This document shows, one piece after another, positions 1-12,775 of a stretch of 64,000 nucleotides of DNA. The DNA comes from Hymenopus coronatus. Its lineage: Eukaryota > Arthropoda > Insecta > Mantodea > Hymenopodidae. Positions within the stretch are counted from its first letter, which is position 1; each line of letters opens with the position of its first letter. The position numbers were made by a program, and so were the translations under genes. The stretch covers positions 97,972,001 through 98,036,000 of the forward strand of contig CM060883.1 in assembly GCA_030762935.1 (NCBI GenBank). The letters run 5' to 3'. A model generated the notes under the pieces. The model was not told where the DNA came from. It did not search any database and worked only from the letters and a program-made list of their open reading frames with translations.

Positions 1-1529
1 TCTTGACATATTTAACTGGATAATGTGACAGCCCTTGGAATTCGTTTTTAACTGGATAAACCGGCAGCTCTTGGAATTCCTTAGTTGGACACTTGACATA
101 TTTAACTGGATTAGGTGACAACCCTTGGAATTCTTTAGTTAGACACTTACATATTTAACTGGAATATGATACAGTTCTTTCAATTCCTTAGTTAGACACT
201 TGACATATTTAACTACATAATGTGACAGCCCTTGGAATTCGTTAGCTAGACACTTGACATATTTAACTTGATAATGTGGCAGGCCTTGAAATTCCTTAGT
301 TAGACACTTGACATATTTAACTACATAATGTGACAGCCCTTGGAATTCGTTAGCTAGACACTTGACATATTTAACTGGATAATGTGACAAACCTTGGAAT
401 TCCTTACATAGACACTTGACATATTTAACTGGATAATGTGACAGCTCTTGGAATTCCTTAGTTAGACACTTGACATATTTAATTAGATAATGTGACAGCC
501 CTTGGAATTCCTTATTTAGACACTTGACATATTTAACTGGACAATGTGACAGCCCTTAGAATTCCTTAGTTAGACACTTGACATATTTACCTGGATAATG
601 TGACAGCCCTTGTAATTCTTTAGTTAGTCACTTGACATATTTAACTAGATAATGTGACAGACCTTGGAATTCCTTAGTTAGACACTTGACATATTTAACT
701 AGACAATGTGACAGCCCTTGGAATTCCTTAGTTAGACACTTGACATATTTAACTAGATAATGTGACAGACCTTGGAATTCCTTAGTTAGACACTTGACAT
801 ATTTAACTGGATAATGTGACAACACTAGGAATTCCTTAGTTAGACACGTGACATATTTAACTTGATAATGTGACAGCCCTTGGAATTCCTTAGTTAGACA
901 CTTGACATATTTAACTGGATAATGTGACAGCTCTTTGTAATTCCTTAGTTAGACACATGACATATTTAACTAGATATTGTGATAGCCCTTGGAATTCCTT
1001 AGTTAGACACTTGGCATATTTAACTGGATAATGTGACAGCCCTTGGAATCCTTAGTTAGACACTTGACATATTTAACTAGATAATGTGGCAGCTCTTGGA
1101 ATTCCTTAGTTTGACACTTGACATATTTAACTGGATAATGTGACAGCCATTAGAATTCATTAGTAAGACACTTGACATATTTAACAAGATAATGTGACAG
1201 CCCTTGGAATTTCATAGTTAGACACTTCACATATTTAACTGGATAATGTGACAGCCGTTGGAATTCCTTAGTTAGACACTTGACATATTTAACTGGATAA
1301 TGTGTCAGCCCTTTGGATTCCTTAGTTAGACACTTGACATATTTACCCGGATAATGTGACAGCCCTTGGAATTCTTTAGTAAGACACTTGACATATTTAA
1401 CTGGATAATGTGACATATTTAACTGGATAATGTGACAGCCCTTGGAATTCCTAAGTAAGACGCTTGACAAATTTAACTGGATTATGTGACAGCCCATGGA
1501 ATTCCTTAGTTAGACACTTACATATTTAA
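1..1529. repeat. Higher-order block L, copy 1 (partial at window edge)
   Basis: This block recurs at 11247-12775 with a constant offset of 11,246 bp. I found one substitution in the stretches compared (T at 134, C at 11380). Shared rare markers include the 36-bp monomer with CCGGCAGCTC (61-70), a CAGCCGTTGG variant near 1252, and a one-base deletion giving GGAATCC near 1048. The match ends at 1530, where TTTAACTGC faces TTTAATTGG. The left end is cut by the window, so the true duplicated length is not visible here. Confidence 0.9.
37..72. repeat. 36-bp deletion monomer (example)
   Basis: This is a monomer with 18 bp removed, so GGAATTCGTT runs directly into TTTAACTGG. The same form occurs near 2411, 4325, 5568, 6198, 6611, 11283, 23774, 23864, 27467 and 27557, and I saw none to the right of 27.6 kb. 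Because 18 is a multiple of three, the open minus-strand frame is kept. All copies share the T-run at the junction, which indicates a single origin and later spread. Confidence 0.85.
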
Positions 1530-3157
1530 CTGCATAATGATTCAGTCCTTGGAATTTCTTAGCTAGACACTTTACATATTTATCTGATTAATGTGACAGC
1601 CCTTGGAATTCTTTAGTAAGACACTTGACATATTTAACTGGATAATGTGACAGCCCTTGGAATTCATAGCTGGACAGTTGACATATTTAACTGGACAATG
1701 TGACAGCCCTTGGAATTCCTTAGTAAGACACTTGACATATTTAACTGGACTATGTGACAGCCCATGGAATTCCTTAGTTAGAGACCTACATATTTAACTG
1801 GATAATGATACAGTCCTTGGAATTTCTTAGTTAGACACTTGACATATTTAACTAGATAATGTGACAGCCCTTGGAATTCCTTAGCTAGACATTTGACATA
1901 TTTAACTATATAATGTGACTGCCCTTCGAATTCCTTAGTTAGTCACTTGACATATTTAACTAGATAATGTGACAGCCCATGGAATTGCTTAGTTAGACAC
2001 TTGACATATTTAACTGGATAATGTGACAGCCCTAGGAATTCGTTAGTTAGACACTTGACATATTTAACTAGATAATGTGGCAGCCCTTGGAATTACTTAG
2101 TTGGACACTTGACATATTTAACTGGATTATGTGACAACCCTTCGAATTCATTGGTTTGACACTTGACATATTTAACTGGATAATGTGACTGCCCTTGGAA
2201 TTCCTTAGTAAGACACTTGATATATTTAACTGGATGATGTGACAGCCCATGGAATTCCTTAGTTATACACTTACATATTTAACTGGATAATGATACAGTC
2301 CATGGAATTTCTTAGTTAGACACCTGACATATTTAAATGGACAATGTGACAGCCCTTGGAATTCCTTAGTTAGACTCTTGACATATTTAACTGGATAATG
2401 TGACAGCCCTTGGAATTCGTTTTTAACTGGATAAACCGGCAGCTCTTGGAATTCCTTAGTTGGACACTTGACATATTTAACTGGATTAGGTGACAACCCT
2501 TGGAATTCCTTAGTAAGTCACTTGACATATTTCACTGGATTATGTGACAGCCCATGGAATTCCTTAGGTAGACACTTACATATTTAACTGGTATATGATA
2601 CAGTTTTTTTGAATTTCTTAGTTAGACACTTGACATATTTAACTAGATAATGTGACAGCCCTTGGAATTCCTTAGTTAGACACTTGAAATATTTAACTGG
2701 ATAATGTGATAGTACTTGGAAGTCCTTAGTTAGACACTTGACATATTTAACTGGATAATGTGACAGCCCTTGGAAAACCTTAGTTAGACACTTGACATAT
2801 TTACCTGGATAATGTGACTGCCCTTGGAATTCTTTAGTAAGACACTTGAGATATTTAACTGGATAATGTGAAATATTTAACTGGATAATGTGACAGCCCT
2901 TGGAATTCCTTAGTAAGACACTTGACATATTTAACTGGATTATGTGACAGCCCATGGAATTCCTTAGTTAGACACTTACATATATAACTGGATAATGATT
3001 CAGTCCTTGGAATTTCTTAGTTAGACACTTGACATATTTAACTAAATAATGTGACAACCCTTGGAATTCCTTAGTTAGACACTTGACATATTTAATTATA
3101 TAATATGACTGCCCTTGGAATTCCTTAGTTATACACTTGACATATTTAACTGGATAA
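1472..3157. repeat. 1.91-kb higher-order repeat, copy 1
   Basis: This block aligns with 3383-5069. The offset is 1,911 bp at the left, 1,858 in the middle and 1,912 at the right. The shifts are explained by one extra 54-bp monomer near 2.0 kb in this copy, one extra monomer near 4.2 kb in the other copy, and a single-base difference (ATTCATAGC near 1662 against ATTCATTAGC). It contains a run of monomers (about 2070-2250) in which the usual TTAGTTAGAC is replaced by TTAGTTGGAC, TTGGTTTGAC or TTAGTAAGAC. Confidence 0.85.
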
Positions 3158-3382
3158 TGTGACAGCCTTTGGAATTCCTTATTTAGGCACTTGACATATT
3201 TAACTGGATAATGTGACAGCCCTTGGAATTCCTTAGTTAGACACTTGACATATTTACCTGGATAATGTGACAGCCCTTGGAATTCTTTAGTAAGACACTT
3301 GACATATTTAACTGGATAATGTGACATATTTAACTAGATAATGTAACAGCCCTTGGAATTCCTTAGTAAGACACCTGACATA

Positions 3383-5069
3383 TTTAACTGGATTATGTGA
3401 CAGCCCATGGAATTCCTTAGTTAGACACTTACATATTTAACTGCATAATGATTCAGTCCTTGGAATTTCTTAGCTAGACACTTTACATATTTATCTGATT
3501 AATGTGACAGCCCTTGGAATTGATTAGTAAGACACTTGACATATTTAACTGGATAATGTGACAGTCCTTGGAATTCATTAGCTGGACAGTTGACATATTT
3601 AACTGGACAATGTGACAGCCCTTGGAATTCCTTAGTAAGACACTTGACATATTTAACTGGACTATGTGACAGCCCATGGAATTCCTTAGTTAGAGACTTA
3701 CATATTTAACTGGATAATGATACAGTCCTTGGAATTTCTTAGTTAGACACTTGACATATTTAACTAGATAATGTGACAGCCCTTGGAATTCCTTAGCTAG
3801 ACATTTGACATATTTAACTATATAATGTGACTGCCCTTCGAATTCCTTAGTTAGTCACTTGACATATTTAACTAGATAATGTGACAGCCCATGGAATTGC
3901 TTAGTTAGACACTTGACATATTTAACTAGATAATGTGGCAGCCCTTGGAATTACTTAGTTGGACACTTGACATATTTAACTGGATTATGTGACAACCCTT
4001 CGAATTCATTGGTTTGACACTTGACATATTTAACTGGATAATGTGACTGCCCTTGGAATTCCTTAGTAAGACACTTGATATATTTAACTGGATTATGTGA
4101 CAGCCCATGGAATTCCTTAGTTATACACTTACATATTTAACTGGATAGTGATACAGTCCATGGAATTTCTTAGTTAGACACTTGACATATTTAACTAGAT
4201 AATGTGATAACCCTTGGAATTCCTTAGTTAGACACTTGACATATTTAAATGGACAATGTGACAGCCCTTGGAATTCCTTAGTTAGACTCTTGACATATTT
4301 AACTGGATAATGTGACAGCCCTTGGAATTCGTTTTTAACTGGATAAACCGGCAGCTCTTGGAATTCCTTAGTTGGACACTTGACATATTTAACTGGATTA
4401 GGTGACAACCTTTGTAATTCTTTAGTAAGTCACTTGACATATTTCACTGGATTATGTGACAGCCCATGGAATTCCTTAGGTAGACACTTACATATTTAAC
4501 TGGTATATGATACAGTTTTTTTGAATTTCTTAGTTAGACACTTGACATATTTAACTAGATAATGTGACAGCCCTTGGAATTCCTTAGTTAGACACTTGAA
4601 ATATTTAACTGGATAATGTGATAGTACTTGGAAGTCCTTAGTTAGACACTTGACATATTTAACTGGATAATGTGACAGCCCTTGGAATTCCTTAGTTAGA
4701 CACTTGACATATTTACCTGGATAATGTGACTGCCCTTGGAATTCTTTAGTAAGACACTTGAGATATTTAACTGGATAATGTGAAATATTTAACTGGATAA
4801 TTTGACAGCCCTTGGAATTCCTTAGTAAGACACTTGACATATTTAACTGGATTATGTGACAGCCCATGGAATTCCTTAGTTAGACACTTACATATATAAC
4901 TGGATAATGATTCAGTCCTTGGAATTTCTTAGTTAGACACTTGACATATTTAACTAAATAATGTGACAACCCTTGGAATTCCTTAGTTAGACACTTGACA
5001 TATTTAATTATATAATATGACTGCCCTTGGAATTCCTTAGTTATACACTTGACATATTTAACTGGATAA
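3383..5069. repeat. 1.91-kb higher-order repeat, copy 2
   Basis: This is the tandem partner of 1472-3157. It shares rare markers such as CTGCATAATGATTC, CTGATTAATG, the 36-bp CCGGCAGCTC monomer (near 4348), TGGTATATGATACAG and a TGAAATATTT mini-monomer. The right edge near 5070 is where AACGTGACAGTCC faces AATGTGACAGCCT. It differs from copy 1 by scattered substitutions and whole-monomer gains or losses, so it is clearly older than the duplications on the right side of the window. Confidence 0.85.
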
Positions 5070-7491
5070 CGTGACAGTCCTTGGAATTCCTTAGTTAGAC
5101 ACTTGACATATTTATCTGAATAATGTGACAGCCCTTGGAATTCTTTAGTAAGACACTTGACATATTTAACTGGATAATGTGACTGCCCTTGATATTCCTT
5201 AGTTAGACACTTGACATATTTAACTGGATAATGTGACAGCCCTTGGAATTCGTTACCTAGACACTTGACATATTTAACTGGATAATGTGGCACGCCTTGA
5301 AATTCCTTAGTTAGACACTTGACATATTTAACTGGATAATGTGACAGCCCTTGGAATTCCTTAGTGAGACACTTGACATATTTACCTGGATAATGTGACA
5401 GCCCTTGGAATTCATTAGCTAGACACTTGACATATTTAACTGGACAATGTGACAGCCCTTGGAATTCCTTAGTAAGACACTTGACATATTTAACTGGACT
5501 ATGTGACAGCCCATGGAATTCCTTAGTTAGAGACTTACATATTTAACTGGATAATGATACAGTCCTTGGAATTCGTTTTTAACTGGATAATGTGGCAGCC
5601 CTTGGAATTCCTTAGTTGGACACTTCACATATTTAACTGGATAATGTGACAGCCCTTGGAATTTCTTAGTTAGACACTTGACATATTTAACTAAATAAAT
5701 TGACAGCCCTTGGAGTTCCTTAGCTAGACACTTGACATATTTAACTATATAATGTGACTGCCCTTGGAGTTCCTTATTTAGTCACTTGACATATTTAACT
5801 AGATAATGTGACAGCCCTTAGAATTGCTTAGTTAGACACTTGACATATTTAACTGGATAATGTGACAGCCCTTGGAATTCGTTAGTTAGACACTTGACAT
5901 ATTTAACTGGATAATGTGGCAGCCCTTGGAATTACTTAGTTGGACACTTGACATATTTAACTGGATTATGTGACAACCTTTGGAATTCATTGGTTTGACA
6001 CTTGACATATTTAACTGGATAATGTGACTGCCCTTGGAATTCCTTAGCTAGACACTTGACATATTTAACTGGATAATGTGACAGCCCTTGGAATTCCTTA
6101 GTTAGACACTTGACATATTTAACTGGACAATGTGACAGCCCTTGGAATTCCTTAGTTAGACTCTTGACATATTTATCTGGATAATGTGACAGCCCTTGGA
6201 ATTCGTTTTTAACTGGATAATGTGGCAGCCCTTGTAATTCCTTAGTTGGACACTTGACATATTTAACTGGATAATGTGACAGCCCTTGGAATTCCTTAGT
6301 AAGACACTTGACATATTTAACTGGATTATGTGATAGCCCATGGAATTCCTTAGTTAGACACTTACATATTTAACTGGAATATGATACAGTTCTTTGAATT
6401 TCTTAGTTAGACACTTGACATATTTAACTAGGTAATGTGACAGCCTTTGGAATTCCTTAGTTAGACACTTGACATATTTAGCTGGATAATGTGACAGCCC
6501 TTGGAATTCCTTAGTTAGACACTTGACATATTTAACTGGACAATGTGACAGCCCTTTGAATTCCTTAGTTAGACTCTTGACATATTTAACTGGATAATGT
6601 GACAGCCCTTGGAATTCGTTTTTAACTGGATAATGTGGCAGCCCTTTGAATTCCTTAGTTGGACACTTGACATATTTAACTGGATTAGGTGACAACCCTT
6701 GGAATTCCTTATTAAGACACTTGACATATTTAACTGGGTTATGTAACAGCCCATGGAATTCCTTAGTTAGACACTTACATATTTAACTGGAAAATGAAAC
6801 AGCCCTTGCAATTTCTTAGTTAGACACTTGACATATTTAAGTAGATAATGTGACAGCCCTTGGAATTCCTTAGTTAGATACTTGACATATTTAACTAGAT
6901 AATGTGACAGCCCTTGGAATTCCTTACATAGACCTTGCCATATTTAACTGGATAATGATTCAGTCCTTGGAATTCCTTAGTTAGACTCTTGCCATATTTA
7001 ACTAGACAATGTGACAACCCTTGGAATTCCTTAATTAGACACTTGACATGTTTAATTGGACATAGTGACTGCACTTGGAATTTCCTAGTTAGACACTTGA
7101 CATATTTAACTAGATAATGTGACAGCCCTTGGAGTTCCTTAGTTAGACACTTGACATATTTAACTGGATAATGTGACAGCCCTTGGAATTCCTTAGTTAG
7201 ACACTTGACTTATTTAACTGGATAATGTGACAGCCCTAGGAATTCCTTAGTTAGACACTTGACATGTTTAACTAGAAAATGTGATGCCCTTAGACTTCCT
7301 TAGTAAGACACTTGACATATTTAACTGGATAATGTGATAGGCCTTGGAATTCCTTAGTAAGACACTTGACATATTTACCTGGATAATGTGACAGCCCTTG
7401 GAATTCCATAGTGAGACACTTGACATATTTAACTGGATAATGTGACAGCCCTTGGAGTTCCTTAGTTAGACACTTGACATATTTAGCTGGA
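5070..7491. repeat. Diverged monomers with a 413-bp tandem pair
   Basis: This stretch holds diverged 54-bp monomers with no high-identity partner elsewhere in the window. About 6150-6340 and 6563-6753 are related at an offset of 413 bp, which equals six 54-bp monomers plus one 36-bp and one 53-bp variant. Both carry the 36-bp monomer (near 6198 and 6611). Point variation is higher than in the 32-60-kb region, for example TCATAATGTGAC-type changes, TTGCCATATT and TTGACATGTT. I see nothing other than satellite here. Confidence 0.75.
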
Positions 7492-8829
7492 TAATGTGGA
7501 AGCCCTTGGAATTCCTAAATTAGACACTTGACATATTTAACTGGACAATGTGACAGCCCTTGGAATTTCTTATTTAGACACTTGACATATTTAACTAGAT
7601 AATGTGACAGCCCTTAGAATTCATTAGTAAGACACTTGACATATTTAACAAGATAATGTGACAGCCCTTGGAAATCCATAGTTAGACACTTAACATATTT
7701 AACTGGATAATGTGACAGCCTTTGGAATTCCATAGTTAGACACTTCACATATTTAACTGGATAATGTGACTGCCCTTGGAATTCCATAGTTAGACACTTA
7801 ACATATTTAACTGGATAATGTGACAGCCTTTGGAATTCCATAGTTAGACACTTCACATATTTAACTGCATAATGTGACATATTTAACTGGATAATGTGAC
7901 AGCCCTTGGAATTCCTTAGTAAGACACTTGACATATTTAACTGGATTATGTGACAGCCCATTGAATTCCTTAGTTAGACACTTACATATTTAACTGGATA
8001 ATGATTGAGTCCTTGGAATTTCTTAGCTAGACACTTGACATATTTAACTGGATAATGTGACAGTCCTTGGAATTCCTTAGTTAGACACTTTACATATTTA
8101 TCTGATTAATGTGACAGCCCTTGGAATTCTTTAGCAAGACACTTGATATATTTAACTGGATAATGTGACTGCCCTTGATATTCCTTAGTTAGACACTTGA
8201 CATATTTAACTGGATAATGTGACAGCCCTTGGAATTCGTTAGCTAGACACTTGAGATATTGAACTGGATAATGTGGCAGCCCTTGAAATTCCTTAGGTAG
8301 ACACTTGACATATTTACCTGGATAATGTGACAGCCCTTGGAATTCTTTAATAAGACACTTGACATATTTAACTGGATAATGTGACATATTTAACTGGATA
8401 ATGTGTCAGCCCTTGGAATTCCTTAGTAAGACACTTGACATATTTAACTGGATTATGTGACAGCCCATGGAATTCGTTAGTTAGACACTTACATATTTAA
8501 CTGGATAATGATTCAGTCCTTGGAATTTCTTAATTAGACACTTGACATATTTAACTGGATAATTTGACAGCCCTTGGAATTCCTTATTTAGACACTTGAC
8601 ATATTTAACTGGATAATGTGACAGCCCATGGAATTCCTTAGTTGGACACTTGACATATTTATCTGGATAATGTGACAGCCCTTGGAATTCTTTAGTAAGA
8701 CACTTGACATATTTAACTGGATAATGTGAGTGCCCTTGGTAATCCTTAGTTAGACACTTGACATATTTAACTGGATAATGTGACAGCGCTTGGAATTCTT
8801 TAGCTAGACACTTGACATATTTAACTGGA
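7492..8829. repeat. 1,338-bp tandem higher-order repeat, copy 1
   Basis: This is followed immediately by its copy at 8830-10167. Its length is fully accounted for by 22 monomers of 54 bp, two 53-bp monomers and two 22-bp mini-monomers (1188+106+44). Markers are TTCCTAAATTAGAC at the start, TTAACAAGATAATG, alternating ATTCCATAGTTAGAC monomers, GATATTGAACTGG and CTTGGTAATCC near the end. Confidence 0.88.
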
Positions 8830-10167
8830 TAATGTGGCAGCCCTTGGAATTCCTAAATTAGACACTTGACATATTTAACTGGACAATGTGACAGCCCTTG
8901 GAATTTCTTATTTAGACACTTGACATATTTAACTAGATAATGTGACAGCCCTTAGAATTCATTAGTAAGACACTTGACATATTTAACAAGATAATGTGAC
9001 AGCCCTTGGAATTCCATAATTAGACATTTAACATATTTAACTGGATAATGTGACAGCCTTTGGAATTCCATAGTTAGACACTTCACATATTTAACTGGAT
9101 AATGTGACAGCCCTTGGAATTCCATAGTTAGACACTTAACATATTTAACTGGATAATGTGACAGCCTTTGGAATTCCATAGTTAGACACTTCACATATTT
9201 AACTGCATAATGTGACATATTTAACTGGATAATGTGACAGCCCTTGGAATTCCTTAGTAAGACACTTGACATATTTAACTGGATTATGTGACAGCTCATG
9301 GAATTCCTTAGTTAGACACTTACATATTTAACTGGATAATGATTGAGTCCTTGGAATTTCTTAGCTAGACACTTGACATATTTAACTGGATAATGTGACA
9401 GTCCTTGGAATTCCTTAGTTAGACACTTTACATACTTATCTGATTAATGTGACAGCCCTTGGAATTCTTTAGCAAGACACTTGATATATTTAACTGGATA
9501 ATGTGACTGCCCTTGATATTCCTTAGTTAGACACTTGACATATTTAAATGGATAATGTGACAGCCCTTGGAATTCGTTAGCTAGACACTTGAGATATTGA
9601 ACTGGATAATGTGGCAGCCCTTGAAATTCCTTAGGTAGACACTTGACATATTTACCTGGATAATGTGACAGCCCTTGGAATTCTTTAGTAAGACACTTGA
9701 CATATTTAACTGGCTAATGTGACATATTTAACTGGATAATGTGTCAGCCCTTGGAATTCCTTAGTAAGACACTTGACATATTTAACTGGATTATGTGACA
9801 GCCCATAGAATTCCTTAGTTAGACACTTACATATTTAACTGGATAATGATTCAGTACTTGGAATTTCTTAATTAGACACTTGACATATTTAACTGGATAA
9901 TTTGACAGCCCTTGGAATTCCTTATTTAGACACTTGACATATTTAACTGGATAATGTGACAGCCCATGGAATTCCTTAGTTGGACACTTGACATATTTAT
10001 CTGGATAATGTGACAGCCCTTGGAATTCTTTAGTAAGACACTTGAAATATTTAACTGGATAATGTGACTGCCCTTGGTAATCCTTAGTTAGACACTTGAC
10101 ATATTTAACTGGATAATGTGAATGCGCTTGGAATTCTTTAGCTAGACACTTGACATATTTAACTGGA
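8830..10167. repeat. 1,338-bp tandem higher-order repeat, copy 2
   Basis: This is the direct tandem copy of 7492-8829 at a constant offset of 1,338 bp up to about 10160. There the flank reads GCCCTTGAAATTCCTTAGG instead of the TTCCTAAATTAG that opens each copy. Differences are scattered substitutions (for example TTTAAATGG against TTTAACTGG near 9546, and GTGAATGCGC against GTGACAGCGC near 10120). Confidence 0.87.
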
Positions 10168-11246
10168 TAATGTGGCAGCCCTTGAAATTCCTTAGGTAGA
10201 CACTTGACATATTAAACTGGATAATGTGACAGCCTTTAGAGTTCCTTATTTATGCACTTGACATATTTAACTGGATAAGGTGATAGCCCTTGGAATTCCT
10301 TAGTTAGACACTTGACATATTTACCTGGATAATGTGACAGCCCTTGGAATTCTTTAGTAAGACACTTGACATATTTAACTGGATAATGTGACATATTTAA
10401 CTAGATAATGTAACAGTCCTTGGAATTCCTTAGTAAGACACCTGACATATTTAACTGGATTATGTGACAGCCCATGGAATTCCTTAGTTAGACACTTACA
10501 TATTTAACTGCATAATGATTCAGTCCTTGGAATTTCTTAGTTAGACACTTTACATATTTATCTGATTAATGTGACAGCCCTTGGAATTCTTTAGTAAGAC
10601 ACTTGACATATTTAACTGGATAATGTGACAGCCCTTGGAATTCATTAGCTAGACACTTGACATATTTAACTGGACAATGTGACAGCCCTTGGAATTCCTT
10701 AGTAAGACACTTGACATATTTAACTGGACTATGTGACAGCCCATGGAATTCCTTAGTTAGAGACTTACATATTTAACTGGATAATGATACAGTCCTTGGA
10801 ATTTCTTAGTTAGACACTTGACATATTTAACTAGATAATGTGACAGCCCTTGGAATTCCTTAGCTAGACACTTGACATATTTAACTATATAATGTGACTG
10901 CCCTTCGAATTCCTTAGTTAGTCACTTGACATATTTAACTAGATAATGTGACAGCCCATGGAATTGCTTAGTTAGACACTTGACATATTTAACTGGATAA
11001 TGTGACTGCCCTTGGAATTCCTTAGTAAGAATCTTGATATATTTAACTGGATTATGTGACAGCCCATGGAATTCCTTAGTTATACACTTACATATTTAAC
11101 TGGATAATGATACAGTCAATGGAATTTCTTAGTTAGACACTTGACATATATAACTAGATAATGTGACAGCCCTTGGAATTCCTTAGTTAGACACGTGACA
11201 TATTTAAATGGACAATGTGACAGCCCTTGGAATTCCTTAGTAGGAC
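10168..11246. repeat. Diverged relative of the 3.2-4.3-kb segment
   Basis: From about 10227 the sequence follows 3160-3930 at an offset of 7,067 bp, skips about two monomers near 10997, then follows about 4037-4287. It shares TTAACTAGATAATGTAACAG, CTGCATAATGATTC, GGACTATGTGACAG and GATATATTTAAC markers. Identity is visibly lower than in block L immediately to its right. Confidence 0.7.
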
Positions 11247-12775
11247 TCTTGACATATTTAACTGGATAATGTGACAGCCCTTGGAATTCGTTTTTAACTG
11301 GATAAACCGGCAGCTCTTGGAATTCCTTAGTTGGACACTTGACATATTTAACTGGATTAGGTGACAACCCTTGGAATTCCTTAGTTAGACACTTACATAT
11401 TTAACTGGAATATGATACAGTTCTTTCAATTCCTTAGTTAGACACTTGACATATTTAACTACATAATGTGACAGCCCTTGGAATTCGTTAGCTAGACACT
11501 TGACATATTTAACTTGATAATGTGGCAGGCCTTGAAATTCCTTAGTTAGACACTTGACATATTTAACTACATAATGTGACAGCCCTTGGAATTCGTTAGC
11601 TAGACACTTGACATATTTAACTGGATAATGTGACAAACCTTGGAATTCCTTACATAGACACTTGACATATTTAACTGGATAATGTGACAGCTCTTGGAAT
11701 TCCTTAGTTAGACACTTGACATATTTAATTAGATAATGTGACAGCCCTTGGAATTCCTTATTTAGACACTTGACATATTTAACTGGACAATGTGACAGCC
11801 CTTAGAATTCCTTAGTTAGACACTTGACATATTTACCTGGATAATGTGACAGCCCTTGTAATTCTTTAGTTAGTCACTTGACATATTTAACTAGATAATG
11901 TGACAGACCTTGGAATTCCTTAGTTAGACACTTGACATATTTAACTAGACAATGTGACAGCCCTTGGAATTCCTTAGTTAGACACTTGACATATTTAACT
12001 AGATAATGTGACAGACCTTGGAATTCCTTAGTTAGACACTTGACATATTTAACTGGATAATGTGACAACACTAGGAATTCCTTAGTTAGACACGTGACAT
12101 ATTTAACTTGATAATGTGACAGCCCTTGGAATTCCTTAGTTAGACACTTGACATATTTAACTGGATAATGTGACAGCTCTTTGTAATTCCTTAGTTAGAC
12201 ACATGACATATTTAACTAGATATTGTGATAGCCCTTGGAATTCCTTAGTTAGACACTTGGCATATTTAACTGGATAATGTGACAGCCCTTGGAATCCTTA
12301 GTTAGACACTTGACATATTTAACTAGATAATGTGGCAGCTCTTGGAATTCCTTAGTTTGACACTTGACATATTTAACTGGATAATGTGACAGCCATTAGA
12401 ATTCATTAGTAAGACACTTGACATATTTAACAAGATAATGTGACAGCCCTTGGAATTTCATAGTTAGACACTTCACATATTTAACTGGATAATGTGACAG
12501 CCGTTGGAATTCCTTAGTTAGACACTTGACATATTTAACTGGATAATGTGTCAGCCCTTTGGATTCCTTAGTTAGACACTTGACATATTTACCCGGATAA
12601 TGTGACAGCCCTTGGAATTCTTTAGTAAGACACTTGACATATTTAACTGGATAATGTGACATATTTAACTGGATAATGTGACAGCCCTTGGAATTCCTAA
12701 GTAAGACGCTTGACAAATTTAACTGGATTATGTGACAGCCCATGGAATTCCTTAGTTAGACACTTACATATTTAA
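11247..12775. repeat. Higher-order block L, copy 2
   Basis: This is a near-identical copy of 1-1529 at an offset of 11,246 bp. To its left, 10227-11246 continues as a more diverged relative of roughly 3160-3930 and 4037-4287. The whole 10.2-12.8-kb stretch therefore looks like a recombined copy of the first 4.3 kb with several monomers missing. After 12775 the sequence switches to another module (AATTGGATAATGATTC). Confidence 0.88.
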
